A DNA stretch of 64,000 nucleotides, from assembly GCA_032622095.1 (NCBI GenBank), contig CP136069.1, forward strand, positions 12,816,450 to 12,880,449, in the 5' to 3' direction. The notes below the pieces were generated by a model. The model saw only the letters and a list, made by a program, of their open reading frames with translations. It did no database searches and was not told the origin of the DNA. This DNA comes from Siphonodentalium dalli (Eukaryota > Mollusca > Scaphopoda > Gadilida > Siphonodentaliidae). Positions 1-11,861 of this stretch are shown piece after piece (within the stretch, counting starts at the first letter, position 1; each line of letters opens with the position of its first letter). The position numbers were made by a program, and so were the translations under genes.

Positions 1-430
1 TTGTGTTTGTTTAATCAGAGTGATTTGAGAAAAAACCAGTTTGTTGTTTTTGAAAAATATAATAATGCCTGCGCTCACTAGGTGTTTCAAAAACGACGTG
101 AATAATCATCTTGATTATATTTCGCAATAACATTTTTTTTTAAGCATAATGGCTTTTCCTGGATATGTTCAGATAATAAGAACATCCCCGAAAAAGACAA
201 ATTAAAAAAGTATAATGGTACTTTATGTTAGGAGCATCAGTTTGCCCTAACAGCATCATAGCAATTCAGAAGGACTCCACTGCATCATAGCACATGGGCA
301 GGACCACTTGACCAGGGGTGAATATATGCACAACTTTCATAAAAAAAACACTTTAATACTGTCTTTTTCTCTAAGAGATACCCCAACAAACAGTGCATCG
401 ATAATTCACACTGCAACTCCCTATTGAGTA
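1..430. other. Unassigned AT-rich sequence
   Basis: No coding exon or RNA gene is recognisable. A short stretch near 165-185 (atgttcagataataag) matches the core of the 68-bp satellite that begins at 2.83 kb, so satellite-related sequence lies outside the array too. Confidence 0.5.
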
Positions 431-1180
431 CAGTAATAATGCCCCTAATAATCGGCTCCTTAAAGGGGTACTGTACGCCATTTTCATTAAATTTCCGGTG
501 ACAACAACGATCTAATATCGATAATATATAGAAACATAAGTAATTTGAGTCGAAGATGTATTCTGTAAACGCTCAGGTTAATAGGCTATCTTAAAATTTA
601 ATAATTTAAAAGTTAATAATTTGATATAAATTGAATTTATGACTGGAGCCATAAAATGGCGTCAATTAAATTACGAATTTGCGTAATCAAATAAAGTAAA
701 TGAGGGATACTGGCTTGTTAAACCGATCGCACACATGATCGCTTAAAATATTATGATGATACGGGAAGAACACTCAAGCCACTCACTGACTAGCGACGAT
801 ACAATAACTTAAATGATTATATGGGACTAGTATGCCTATAATATAACTTTTATTTGATTCATTTGGTTGAAAACTGTACAAAAATTACTCGACAACGACA
901 ATTTGTATTTTTGCATTCCGGTAAATTTGTCATCCGTAACACTACTTCGTACTCAACAGACTTTCAAATAATGAAAAAAGTGTTACCTTATTCTCAGACT
1001 CGGAGACTATAGAAACCAACAACAACATTTGGCGTACAGTACCCCTTTAACCACAGCTGAATTATGGGTAATTTTTCAGGATTTAGTCGGAAATATGGCT
1101 TGTTGCCATTCATCGGAAAGCACTCACTGAGAGATTTCCGATGAATGGCTACAAGCCTGTGGTTATTTAGGGCATTACTG
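431..1180. mobile_element. Palindromic MITE family A, copy interrupted by a nested element
   Basis: Family A is a near-perfect palindrome of about 215 bp. It starts CAGTAATGCYCTAA, runs through CTTAACCACAGCAG and GGATTTAGTCGGAAATATGG to an apex GAAAGCTCTC, and returns as the reverse complement, flanked by TA. The TA flank and CAGT terminus suggest a Tc1/mariner-derived MITE. In this copy the left end (431-463) and the rest (1047-1180) are separated by a nested element at the TTAA of CTCCTTAACC. Confidence 0.8.
464..1046. mobile_element. Nested 583-bp TTAA element
   Basis: The ends are exact 16-bp terminal inverted repeats, AGGGGTACTGTACGCC. TTAA lies on both sides (460-463 and 1047-1050), duplicating the TTAA of the host family A element. 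TTAA targeting is typical of piggyBac and Kolobok elements; the AGGG terminus fits Kolobok better. No transposase frame is seen, so it is non-autonomous. Confidence 0.85.
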
Positions 1181-1430
1181 TAGATGTTCATTTATCAATC
1201 AAAGTGTGTATTCTCCTAGGAGAGCTTAACACACTGAAGAATAATTAGTGGATTATGAGGTTTGTGGTTTGAAATAAATCCTCGATTCTTTTGAGATCAA
1301 ATGGGTTCTGACTGTGGAAGAATTAGTTTAAGCTGATAATATAAGCTCTTAATTGCTAATTATTAGTGCCTTTAAGTCATTTGAGGACAACGGCACTTAA
1401 TTATACCATGACATTTTCCATATCTTGCTA

Positions 1431-1614
1431 CAGTAATGCTCTAATTAATCGGCTCCTTAACCACAGCTGAATTATGGGTAACTTTTCAGGATTTAGTCGG
1501 AAATATGGTTTGTTGCCATTCATCAATGGCAACAAGCCATATTTCCGACTAAATCCTGAAAAGTTACCCATAATTATGCTGTGGTTAAGGAGTCGATTAA
1601 TTAGAGCATTACTG
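1431..1614. mobile_element. Family A palindromic MITE
   Basis: Both arms are present, flanked by TA. The apex is shortened: the arms meet at CATTCATCAATGGC without the GAAAGCTCTC loop. Open frames across it on both strands are products of the palindrome, not genes. Confidence 0.85.
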
Positions 1615-1627
1615 TACCTCGTACTCC

Positions 1628-1750
1628 CTTTAATCATATGTAAGGGAGGGGAGGTTACCGAGATTCTTGTAAAGATGTCGTACATTGAGACTTTATGACA
1701 ATCAACCTTGGGATAACCATCCACACTGACTTTTAAAGTGATGTGAAACA
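1628..1750. repeat. Single diverged unit of the 115-bp repeat
   Basis: It contains GAGATTCTTGTAAAGATG, then CATTGAGACTTTATGAC and CAACCTTGG, in the order seen in the tandem array at 2.1-2.65 kb. It is an isolated, diverged unit next to the MITE. Confidence 0.6.
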
Positions 1751-2100
1751 CTCCGATGGGGTGATCAAATAGTAATGGAGAATATTCTTGTTCAAAGTAG
1801 TAATTTTTACAAATAGTATATCCAAATTTACAACATACACCATCATTCTTATCTATTAATTTAATGCAGTGACTCGCGATGGCAAATCATTTGCGTTAGT
1901 TTATCGCCGATAGTTGCATCCCAAATCGAGGAGTAATATATTTACAATTGCGAATAGTTCAGACAATGTTTCTTTGGAGTGGTATGCTCGATTTCTTTGA
2001 GATTTTCAGCGATGTTAGTAGAATGCTACATTTCTTCAGTTGGAATAATGCCTGAGTACTAACTTGTCTGTTCCACTCACCAGAACAAGTCCATAATATG
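1751..2100. other. Unassigned intergenic sequence
   Basis: No exon, RNA gene or known element is recognised in this AT-rich stretch. Confidence 0.4.
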
Positions 2101-2650
2101 TCTTAAATAATGGGGGGGGGTGGGGCTACTGAGATGTTTATAAAGATGAGCATGTAGACTTTATAACAATCAACCTTGGATACTGATCTACTGTGAAATT
2201 AATAGTCCATTTTATCATATGTAGTGGGGGTGGGGGCTGTTGAGATTCTTGTAAAGATGAAGTGCATTGAGACTTTATAACAAACAATTTTTGGAAACTC
2301 ATCTACTGTGACATTAATAGTCCATTTTATCATATGTAGTGGGGGTGGGGGCTGTTGAGATTCTTGTAAAGATGAAGTGCATTGAGACTTTATAACAAAC
2401 AATTTTTGGAAACTCATCTACTGTGACATTAATAGTCCATTTTATCATATGTAGTGGGGGTGGGGGCTGTTGAGATTCTTGTAAAGATGAAGTGCATTGA
2501 GACTTTATAACAATCAACCTTGGATACACATCTACTGTGACTTTAATAGTCCATTTTATCATATGTAGTGGGGTGGGGGCTGTTGAGATTCTTGTAAAGA
2601 TGTAGTTCATTGAGATTTTATGACAACCTTGGATACTACTCGGCAGACTA
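2100..2650. repeat. Tandem repeat, about 115-bp unit
   Basis: About five units. Each has GTAGTGGGGGTGGGGGCTG, GAGATTCTTGTAAAGATG, CATTGAGACTTTATAAC, CATCTACTGTGACATTAATAG and TTTTATCATATG. The two central units are almost identical, which indicates recent expansion. Minus-strand open frames here only echo the repeat. Confidence 0.9.
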
Positions 2651-2829
2651 TGATAGGGGACAACTAATGTCACAGTAGATGAGTAGCATATGTCTACTAT
2701 CAATTCAAAATGATGTATACATCTCTGATTATGTAGAACGTGAACCATGTGGAATCAAGTCTGAGTTTAGTCTGACTCAGATTGAAGTTCCCAAATGATG
2801 AATATTGTGATGTACAACACTTTCTATAC

Positions 2830-5800
2830 TAAATCATCATTGATGAGTAGTTATCCCATAGAAAATGTTCAGGTAATAAGTTTAACCCTTTATATACTAA
2901 AGCATCATTGACGAGTAGTTATCCCATAGGAAATGTTCAGGTAATAAGTTTAACTCTTTCTATTAAACTAAAGCATCATTGATGAGTTGTTATCCCGTAG
3001 GAAATGTTCAGATAATAAGTTTAAACGCTTTCTATACTAAATCACCATTGATGAGTAGTTATCCCATAGCAAATGTTCATATAATAAGTTTAACCCTTTC
3101 TATACTAAAGCATCATTAGGTAATAAGTTTAACCCTTTCTATATTAAAGCATCATTGATGAGTAGCTATCCCACAGGAAATGTTCAGATAATAAGTTTAA
3201 CCCTTTCTATATTAAAGCATCATTGATGAGTTGTTATCCCATAGGAAATGTTCAGATAATAAATTTAATGCTTTCTATACTAAATCACCATTGATGAGTA
3301 GTTATCCCATAGGAAATGTTCAGGTAATAAGTTTAACCCTTTCTATACTAAAGAATCATTGACAAGTAGTTATCCCATAGGAAATGTTCATATAATAAGT
3401 TTAACCCTTTCTATACTAAAGCATCATTAGGTAATAAGTTTAACCCTTTCTATATTAAAGCATCATTGTAGAGTAGTTATCCTCTAGGAAATGTTCAGAT
3501 AACAAGTTTAACCCTTTCTATATTAAAGCATCATCGATGAGTAGTTATCCCATAGGAAATGTTCAGATAATAAGTTTAACCCTTTCTATATTAAAGCATC
3601 ATCGATGAGTAGTTATCCCATAGGAAATGTTCAGATAATAAGTTTAACCCTTTCTATATTAAAGCATCATCGATGAGAAGTTATCCCATAGGAAATGTTC
3701 AGATAATAAGTTTAACCCTTTCTTCTCTAAAGCATCATTAACGAGTGGTTATCCCATAGGAAATGTTCAGATAATAAGTTTAATCCTTTCTATACTAAAG
3801 CATCATTACGGAGTAGTCATCCCACAGGAAATGTTCAGGTAATAAGTTTGACCATTTCTTCTCTAAAGCATCATTGATGAGTAGTTATCCCATAGGAAAT
3901 GTTCAGATAATAAGTTTAACCCCTTTCTTTACTAATGCATCATTGTTGAGTTGTTATCCCATAGGAAATGTTCATATAATAAGTTTAACCCCTTCTATAC
4001 TAAATCACCATTGATGAGTAGTTATCCCATAGGAAATGTTCAGGTAATAAGTTTAACCCTTTCTATACTAAAGAATCATTCATTGACAAGTAGTTATCCC
4101 ATAGGAAATGTTCATATAATAAGTTTAACCCTTTCTATACTAAAGCATCATTAGGTAATAAGTTTAACCCTTTCTATATTAAAGCATTACTGATGAGTAG
4201 TTATCCCACAGGAAATGTTCAGTTAATAAGTTTAACCCTTTCTATACTAAAGCATCATTGATGAGTAGTTACCCCATAGGAAATGTTCAGATAATAAGTT
4301 TAGCCCTTTATATACTAAAGCATCATTTTTGAGTAGTTATCCCACAGGAAATGCTTAGATAATAAGTTAAACCCTTTCTATACTAAAGCATCATTGATGA
4401 GTAGTTATCCCATAGGAAATGTTCAGATAATAAGTTTAACCATTTTACTAAAGCATCATTGTTGAGTAGTTATCCCACAGGAAATGTTCAGATAATAAGT
4501 TAACCCTTTCTATACTAAAGCATCATTGATGAGTAGTTATCCCATAGGAAATGTTCAGATAATAAGTTTAACCATTTTACTAAAGCATCATTGATGAGTA
4601 GTTATCACATATGAAATGTTCAGATAATAAGTTTAACCATTTTACTAAAGCATCATTGATGAGTAGTTATCCCATAGGAAATGTTCATATAACAAGTTTA
4701 ACTCTTTCTATACTAAAGCATCATTGTTGAGTAGTTATCCCACAGGAAATGTTCAGATAATAAGTTAACCCTTTCTATACTAAAGCATCATTGATGAGTA
4801 GTTATCCAATAGGAAATGTTCAGATAATAAGTTTATCCCTTTCTATACTAAATACTCATTGATGAGTAGTTACCCCATAGGAAATGTTCAGATAATAAGT
4901 TTAACCCTTTCTGTACTAAAGCATCATTGATGAGTAGTTATCCCATAGGAAATGTTCAGATAATAAATTTAATGCTTTCTATACTAAATCACCATTGATG
5001 AGTAGTTATCCCATAGGAAATGTTCAGGTAATAAGTTTAACCCTTTCTATACTAAAGAATCATTGACAAGTAGTTATCCCATAGGAAATGTTCATATAAT
5101 AAGTTTAACCCTTTCTATACTAAAGCATCATTAGGTAATAAGTTTAACCCTTTCTATATTAAAGCATCATTGTAGAGTAGTTATCCCCTAGGAAATGTTC
5201 AGATAACAAGTTTAACCCTTTCTATATTAAAGCATCATCGATGAGTAGTTATCCCATAGGAAATGTTCAGATAATAAGTTTAACCATTTCTATATTAAAG
5301 CATCATCGATGAGTAGTTATCCCATAGGAAATGTTCAGATAATAAGTTTAACCCTTTCTATATTAAAGCATCATCGATGAGTAGTTATCCCATAGGAAAT
5401 GTTCAGATAATAAGTTTAACCCTTTCTTCTCTAAAGCATCATTAACGAGTGGTTATCCCATAGGAAATGTTCAGATAATAAGTTTAATCCTTTCTATACT
5501 AAAGCATCATTACGGAGTAGTCATCCCACAGGAAATGTTCAGGTAATAAGTTTGACCATTTCTTCTCTAAAGCATCATTGATGAGTAGTTATCCCATAGG
5601 ATATGTTCAGATAATAAGTTTAACCCCTTTCTTTACTAATGCATCATTGTTGAGTTGTTATCCCATAGGAAATGTTCAGATAATAAGTTTAACCCTTTCT
5701 ATACTAAATCACCATTGATGAGTAGTTATCCCATAGGAAATGTTCAGGTAATAAGTTTAACCCTTTCTATACTAAAGAATCATTCATTGACAAGTAGTTA

Positions 5801-7225
5801 TCCCATAGGAAATGTTCATATAATAAGTTTAACCCTTTCTATACTAAAGCATCATTAGGTAATAAGTTTAACCCTTTCTATATTAAAGCATCACTGATGA
5901 GTAGTTATCCCACAGGAAATGTTCAGATAATAAGTTTAACCCTTTCTATACTAAAGCATCATTGATGAGTAGTTATCCCATAGGAAATGTTCAGATAATA
6001 AGTTTAACCCTTTCTATACTAAAGCATCATTGATGAGTAGTTACCCCATAGGAAATGTTCAGATAATAAGTTTAGCCCTTTATACACTAAAGCATCATTT
6101 TTGAGTAGTTATCCCACAGGAAATGCTTAGATAATAAGTTAAACCCTTTCTATACTAAAGCATCATTGATGAGTAGTTATCCCATAGGAAATGTTCAGAT
6201 AATAAGTTTAACCATTTTACTAAAGCATCATTGTTGAGTAGTTATCCCACAGGAAATGTTCAGATAATAAGTTAACCCTTTCTATACTAAAGCATCATTG
6301 ATGAGTAGTTATCCAATAGGAAATGTTCAGATAATAAGTTTAACCATTTTACTAAAGCATCATTGATGAGTAGTTATCACATATGAAATGTTCAGATAAT
6401 AAGTTTAACCATTTTACTAAAGCATCATTGATGAGTAGTTATCCCATAGGAAATGTTCATATAACAAGATTAACTCTTTCTATACTAAAGCATCATTGTT
6501 GAGTAGTTATCCCATAGGAAATGTTCAGGTAATAAGTTTAACCCTTTCTATACTAAAGAATCATTCATTGACAAGTAGTTATCCCATAGGAAATGTTCAT
6601 ATAATAAGTTTAACCCTTTCTATACTAAAGCATCATTAGGTAATAAGTTTAACCCTTTCTATATTAAATCATCATTGATGAGTAGTTATCCCACAGGAAA
6701 TGTTCAGATAATAAGTTAACCCTTTCTATACTAAAGCATCATTGATGAGTAGTTATCCAATAGGAAATGTTCAGATAATAAGTTTATCCCTTTCTATACT
6801 AAATACTCATTGATGAGTAGTTACCCCATAGGAAATGTTCAGATAATAAGTTTAACCCTTTCTGTACTAAAGCATCATTGATGAGTAGTTATCCCATAGG
6901 AAATGTTCATATAATAAGTTTAACCCTTTCTATACTAAAGCATCATTAGGTAATAAGTTTAACCCTTTCTATATTAAATCATCATTGATGAGTAGTTATC
7001 CCATAGGAATTGTTCAGATAATAAGTTTAACCCTTTCTATACTAAAGCATCATTGATGAGAAGCTATACCATAGGAAATGTTCATGTAATAAGTTTAACC
7101 CTTTCTATACTAAAGCATCATTGATAATACTCATTGATGAGTAGTTAGTTATCCCATAGGAAATGTTCAGATAAATTTAACCCTATCTATACTAAATACC
7201 ATTGATGAGTACTTTTATGTTCAGA
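2830..7225. repeat. Satellite array of 68-bp units with higher-order structure
   Basis: About 60 head-to-tail units built from AGCATCATTGATGAGTAG, TTATCCCATAGGAAATG, TTCAGATAATAAG and TTTAACCCTTTCTATACTAA. Variants include shortened units (AGCATCATTAGGTAATAAG) and units with TTTAACCATTTTACTAA. The variant order repeats at an offset of 1,704 bp (compare 3250-4150 with 4954-5860), so a block of about 25 units was duplicated. Small frames inside are repeat artefacts. Confidence 0.95.
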
Positions 7226-7325
7226 TAATAAGGTTATTTGTTTCTTGTTTCATACCTATAATGTTTTCCATTGATATAATTTGATTTTACCACATATCCA
7301 TAGTACATTATAGTCAATCCAAAGT

Positions 7326-7600
7326 GGACAAATGTGTGGTGGAGAAATGTCCAGCTTAATATATAGAAAGTTGGGAAATGGCCGCTTTGAAAATTTTAGA
7401 TCGGACAGGGGTAAATGCCGAAGGAGAAATGTCCCCTTTGTCGATTTCAGAGCAGGCGGAGAGGGGGAATGTCCATGCAGAAATATCCCCTTTGTTGGTT
7501 TTAGAGCAGGCGTGGGGTGAGGGGATATGCCTATGAAGATATGTCTGCTTTGTCGATTTTCGACCAGGTGGAGATGGAAATATGTCTGGGATTCTAAAAT
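7326..7600. repeat. Degenerate tandem repeat, about 70-bp unit
   Basis: Four degenerate copies of a G-rich unit carrying GAGAAATGTCCCCTTTGTCG and AGAGCAGGCGGAG. The short plus-strand frame over it reads a repetitive Gly/Arg-rich peptide with no family resemblance. Confidence 0.7.
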
Positions 7601-7664
7601 ATGTTCAATAATTTTATACTGTCTTTACATGTGGCTGGATGTTGCCTCCGAACAATTAACAATA

Positions 7665-7917
7665 TTATAATTTCACCCATACAGAGCCCCAGACAAACAT
7701 GAGCAGACGACACTCCTCTATATGCTTCTATATATGTGTGGGGCTCCCTGCAGGGTAATGGATGTTTTTTATTTTATGTCCTAAAAATTTTAAGAAACAT
7801 TTATTTTAAAAAAATGATAAAAAATTGTTAGGCCAATGCATTCTCTTATATATGCGAGGCGACCTATGGTCGACTCGCATATATAAGAGAATGCATTGGC
7901 ACAGGGTAAAAAAATCC
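7665..7917. mobile_element. Double-hairpin MITE (type IV), 5'-truncated
   Basis: It contains the type IV internal block (CATACAGAGCCCCAGAC, CTCCCTGCAGGGTAATGG, ATTTTATGTCCTAA) and one full core hairpin. The core runs GGCCAATGCATTCTC, TTATATATGCGAGGCGACC and back to GAATGCATTGGCACAGGG. The left hairpin and left terminal repeat are missing. Confidence 0.75.
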
Positions 7918-8084
7918 TGTTAAAATAATTTGAATTAAAAAAAAATTATCTTTATGAAAATATTGCTTTTGCATGATGAGCACACGGTATATTATAAGAA
8001 AGATAGCGTGTTTTTTTATTATTAGTTGAGATTTTATATATTTTATATATTTTAACAAGCACTTCTGACGGAAAGATGTACTAG

Positions 8085-8530
8085 TGCCAAAATCAAACAA
8101 CCTTGGATACCCATCAGCCCCAAATTTAATGGTTTCCTTGTCGTAGTCTGGTGAATATACTAGGGGGTTACATCAGACGGTATGACAAACAACCTTGGAT
8201 ACCCATCAGCCCCAAATTTAATGGTCTCCTTATCGTAATCTGGTGAATGTACTAGGGGGTTACTTAGTTACTCAGTAAGATGTACCAGTATATATATAGT
8301 GTGTTCAAAGAGCATATGATAAACAACCTTTGATACCCATCTGCTCCAAATTTAATGGTCTTCTTATCATGGTCTGGTGAATGTACTAGGGGGTTACTTA
8401 GTTACTCAGGAAGATGTATATATATAGTGTGTTCAAAGACCATATGACAAACTACCTTGGATACCCATCCACTCGGACTTTAATGGTCTTCTTTAATCCT
8501 GGTCTGGTGAATAGTAACATATGTTTGAAT
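8085..8530. repeat. Tandem repeat of 100-140-bp units related to the 115-bp family
   Basis: Four units share ACAACCTTGGATACCCATC, TTTAATGGTC, TCTGGTGAATGTACTAGGG and GTTACTTAGTTACTCAG. The CAACCTTGGATAC..CATC..CTTTAATRGTC core also occurs in the 2.1-2.65 kb array, so the two arrays share an ancestor. Confidence 0.8.
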
Positions 8531-8745
8531 GGAGGAGTTTGATAGGAAACATTGTTGAGGTGTGTTGTTGTTTAGCTGGGAGGTGTTAGGTGTTTTTATT
8601 ACCTTCTACACAGATGGGAACCCTCATGCTGTAATTTGTTCTGCCTGCCCATAAGATTTACCTCATGCTGCACTGTGTAGTTAGGATTTCCGATGCTTTT
8701 CCTGTTTCCTTGAGAGGTATATGGTTATCATATCGGTAATGCACT

Positions 8746-9175
8746 CAAATCTGCAAATAGTGTGTCTGTCATTTGCAGAATGAGGTCCTCAGAGGGTGAA
8801 TTTAGTGATGCTATCCCACACAGTGGGCTAGCATCACCAAATTCATCCTCTGGGTAACCTCATTCTGCTTGGGGCCTTAACTGCCATGGTAGACCTAGGA
8901 TCAGTTTGAAGTTCCCCAGTTGAAGTTGGTGATTTTGACCCATTATGCACCTCGATTGTGCATTTTATCTTTTGCAAATTAGGTGATATAGAAACAGAGC
9001 TAAAAACAATGTTAATTTGATACTATAGTAACTTCCCAGAAGATGAGGCCTAAGCAGAATGAGGTCGCCAGAGGGTGAATTTGGTGATTCTAGCCCGCTG
9101 TGCAGGATAGCATCACTAAATTTGCCCTCTGGGGACCTCATTCTGCAATTGACAGACACACTATTTGCAGACTTG
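8746..9175. mobile_element. hAT-like MITE (family B), full length
   Basis: Family B ends in CAAG..CTTG. Each end carries TAGTGTGTCTGTCATTTGC followed by a hairpin with arms GAATGAGGTCCCCAGAGGG and GTGAATTTAGTGATGCTA. A spacer with AACTTCAATCTGATCC joins the two hairpins. This 430-bp copy is flanked by AATGCACT and AATGTACT, a 7/8-matching 8-bp target duplication typical of hAT. Confidence 0.85.
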
Positions 9176-9378
9176 AATGTACTTTGTGGTTATAAGTTTA
9201 ATTCTTTCTTTCCGTGGGTGGCATATCGTTATCATATATTGAAACATAATGTCAAAGTGCTTCTCGATTTACCACCCACAGTACTTATCAGGAGGAGAGT
9301 GAGTGCAGGTTTAAATAAAAAATATGAGTATCTTATCCCTATCATGATGGGAGGTGATCTGTTTCAGCATTAAAGATC

Positions 9379-9600
9379 CTGTGCCAATGCATTCTCTTAT
9401 ATATGCGAGTCGACCATAGGGAGGCTTCAGGCTTGCATATATAAGATAATGCATTGGTGTAAGAATTGTTTATCATTTTTTTTCTTACATTCTGTAACAA
9501 TTTTTATGATATTTTTTTAAAATAAATTTTTCTTAAAGCATTCTATAACAATTTTTATCGTTTTTCTTATATTCTTTAACAATTTTATAATTCGTTTCTA
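9379..9600. mobile_element. Core-hairpin MITE fragment with AT-rich tail
   Basis: One core hairpin (CCTGTGCCAATGCATTCTC to ATAATGCATTGGTG) has a modified apex, AGGGAGGCTTCAGG. Repeats of TTCTTACATTCTGTAACAA type follow. The right half is absent. Confidence 0.65.
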
Positions 9601-9639
9601 CAGTTTATAGTTGTTATTCTATAAATCATTTATGTTTGA

Positions 9640-10090
9640 TCCAGTGAAACGAGTTAAAACATAATTTGATTTACCCACGATGCACTGTGTGGATTTAAGC
9701 CTTATTTTTCGCTGTAAACCTGGGAGGTATCTGGTTATGATATTGGTAATTCATCGTTCTCGCCTGTTTGATTTATCTCACAATGCACTCTGGTTAGGCT
9801 AAGTGCTCTGTTTTACTGTACAGTAATGCTCTAAATAATCCACTCCTTAACCACAGCAGAATTATGGGTAACTTTTCATGATTTAGACAGAAATATGGAT
9901 TGTTGCCATTCATCGGAAAGCTCTCCCCGAGAGCTTTCCTATGAATGGCAACAATCCATATTTCCGACTAAATCCTGAAAAGTTACCACAATTCTGCTGT
10001 GGTTAAGAAGAAGATTAATTAGAGCATTACTGTATCTCTTTCATATTGAAACATAATGTCAAAGTGCTTCACGATTTACCACATACATTT
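9640..10090. repeat. Dispersed repeat carrying a family A insertion
   Basis: Sequence around the family A element (CAATGCACTCTGG, AAGTGCTCTGTTTTACTG on the left; TCTCTTTCATATTGAAACATA on the right) recurs uninterrupted at 34835-34905. This locus is therefore a filled site and 34.85 kb serves as the empty site. Confidence 0.75.
9821..10032. mobile_element. Family A palindromic MITE
   Basis: Both arms and the CTCTCCCCGAGAG apex are present, flanked by TA. Comparison with 34.85 kb shows it lies within otherwise continuous repeat sequence. Confidence 0.9.
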
Positions 10091-10176
10091 CTAAAGTTCT
10101 TAAGAGTACATATCTCTTGATTATCAGGAGAGCATCAATTCCTGAATGTCAATGTCCCTGTTACTATAAAAGTTAT

Positions 10177-10363
10177 CAAGCCTTCAAATATAGTGCTTGT
10201 CATTTACAGATTAGGTTCCCAGAGGGTGAATTTAGTGACGCTATCCCGCATAGCCGGCTAACATCACCAAATTCACCCTCTGGGTACATCATTCTGCTTA
10301 TAGGCCTCATCTGTGAGACATAGACTCAGATTGTAATTCCCAAATAGTGAATATTGTGATGTA
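10177..10363. mobile_element. hAT-like MITE, left half
   Basis: It starts CAAGCCTTCAAATATAG and holds the first family B hairpin plus the start of the spacer (GATGAGACATAGACTCAG type, GAATATTGTGATG). It stops where a family A MITE begins at 10364. Confidence 0.75.
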
Positions 10364-10574
10364 CAGCAATGCCTTAAGTAATCAACTCCTTAACCACAGC
10401 AGAATTATGGGTAATTTTTCAGGATTTAATCGAAAATATGGCTTTTTGCCATTCATCGGAAAGCTCTCGAGGAGAGCTTTCCGATGAATGGCAACAAGCC
10501 ATATTTCCGACTAAATCCTGAAAAGTTACCCATAATACTGCTGTGGTTAAGGAGTTGATTAATTAGAGCATTAC
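10364..10574. mobile_element. Family A palindromic MITE
   Basis: Both arms are present with apex CTCGAGGAGAG. It is inserted in, or has replaced, the right part of the hAT-like element to its left. Confidence 0.85.
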
Positions 10575-11475
10575 ATGTATATTGACAGTGCCCAATGTTT
10601 ATGTTTTTGAAATTTCCGATAAGTCTTTTCTTGTTGAAACTTCTAAATTTTTTTGTTGATTTAATTTTGTCCATAAAAGTAACTGATTGTTCGTTATTAC
10701 ATTAAAGTTTAATCCCGGTGTGATTCCAATATCATCGGGCAAGTTTTTTACCAATTAAAATACAATTTATTAATTAAAGTGTAGATTTAAAGAAATAACG
10801 GGCAACTAACAAACACACAAAACGTATAAGGTGGGTGGGCTTGGGGGAGGTATTCAAAAAGTCAACCCAAAAAGTCACATGTCAGATATTGCCATATTCT
10901 GCTGCTCAAAGCATTCCATTGTATTCAAATAATAGTACTAAAGCTAATATGAATCGTACGTGACACGTAGTGGATCAACCACACATGATGTGCCTCATAT
11001 TTACCTTTTTTCGGCGACATAAAGCTAAGAATAATTTATGTAACATCATGCAGTGGTCACGATGGAGACGACATGCCAAATTGACAAGACGTGTCGTGGA
11101 TTGTAAACTCTTGTCTGGATTATCATCATGACTTCTTCATTTTTCGTTTTCATTAAGCTGACCAACGAAATTGGTCTAAATGAAATTAATAGACTTAAAT
11201 CACATGTGAATTCTTCGTAAGGTGTGAAGTAGTTACTTTCATTTTTATTGCGATGCTTCATTTCCAATTCCATTTTTTTTGCAATCTCCACACGGTTGCT
11301 AACCGGAAGTCACGTGACAATTTCTCCAAAATTTATACTCGCGATCTTGAAAAAATCACTGATGTATATAGAAAAAATTATATGACGTCATTCACCTGCC
11401 TTAGGTGTAAGCACCCTTGGTGGTTGGTATTTACAGGAGTGACACGGACCATGCAGATGGGCCTTCTTCCTATCG
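10575..11475. other. Unassigned sequence with promoter-like motifs
   Basis: No element or exon is recognised. At 11302-11319 CCGGAAGTCACGTGAC juxtaposes an ETS-type site with a CACGTG E-box, a pairing common in animal housekeeping promoters. No convincing first exon follows, so promoter function is only inferred. Confidence 0.35.
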
Positions 11476-11861
11476 CCCCTATGTGACCCGCCATATCAAA
11501 TCCAGTCGGGATTTTTTTACCCTGTGCCAATGCATTATCTTATATATGCGAGTCGACCATATGTCGCCTCGCATATATAAGAGAATGCATTGGCCTAACA
11601 ATTTTTTTTAAATAAATGTTTCTTACAATTTTTAGGACATAAAATAAAAAACATCCATTACCCTGCAGGGAGCCCTACACATATATAGAAGCATATAGAA
11701 GAGTGTCGTCTGCTCATGTTTGTCTGGGGCTCTGTATGGGTGAAATTATAAAATTGTTAAAGAATACAAGAAAAAATTATTAAAATTGTAAAAAATTGTT
11801 AGGCCAATGCATTCTCTTATATATGCGAGGCGACCTATGGTCGACTCGCATAATTATATAA

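Noticed and set aside
3951-5858. Two nearly identical 67-codon frames in the 68-bp satellite
   Set aside because: They repeat the satellite unit in translation and recur only because of the 1,704-bp duplication; no codon constraint is visible.
2830-7225. Resemblance of the satellite to a CRISPR array or a hammerhead satellite (GATGAGTAG...GGAAATG)
   Set aside because: Units abut without unique spacers, and no stem II or stem I can be formed around GATGAG and GAAA.
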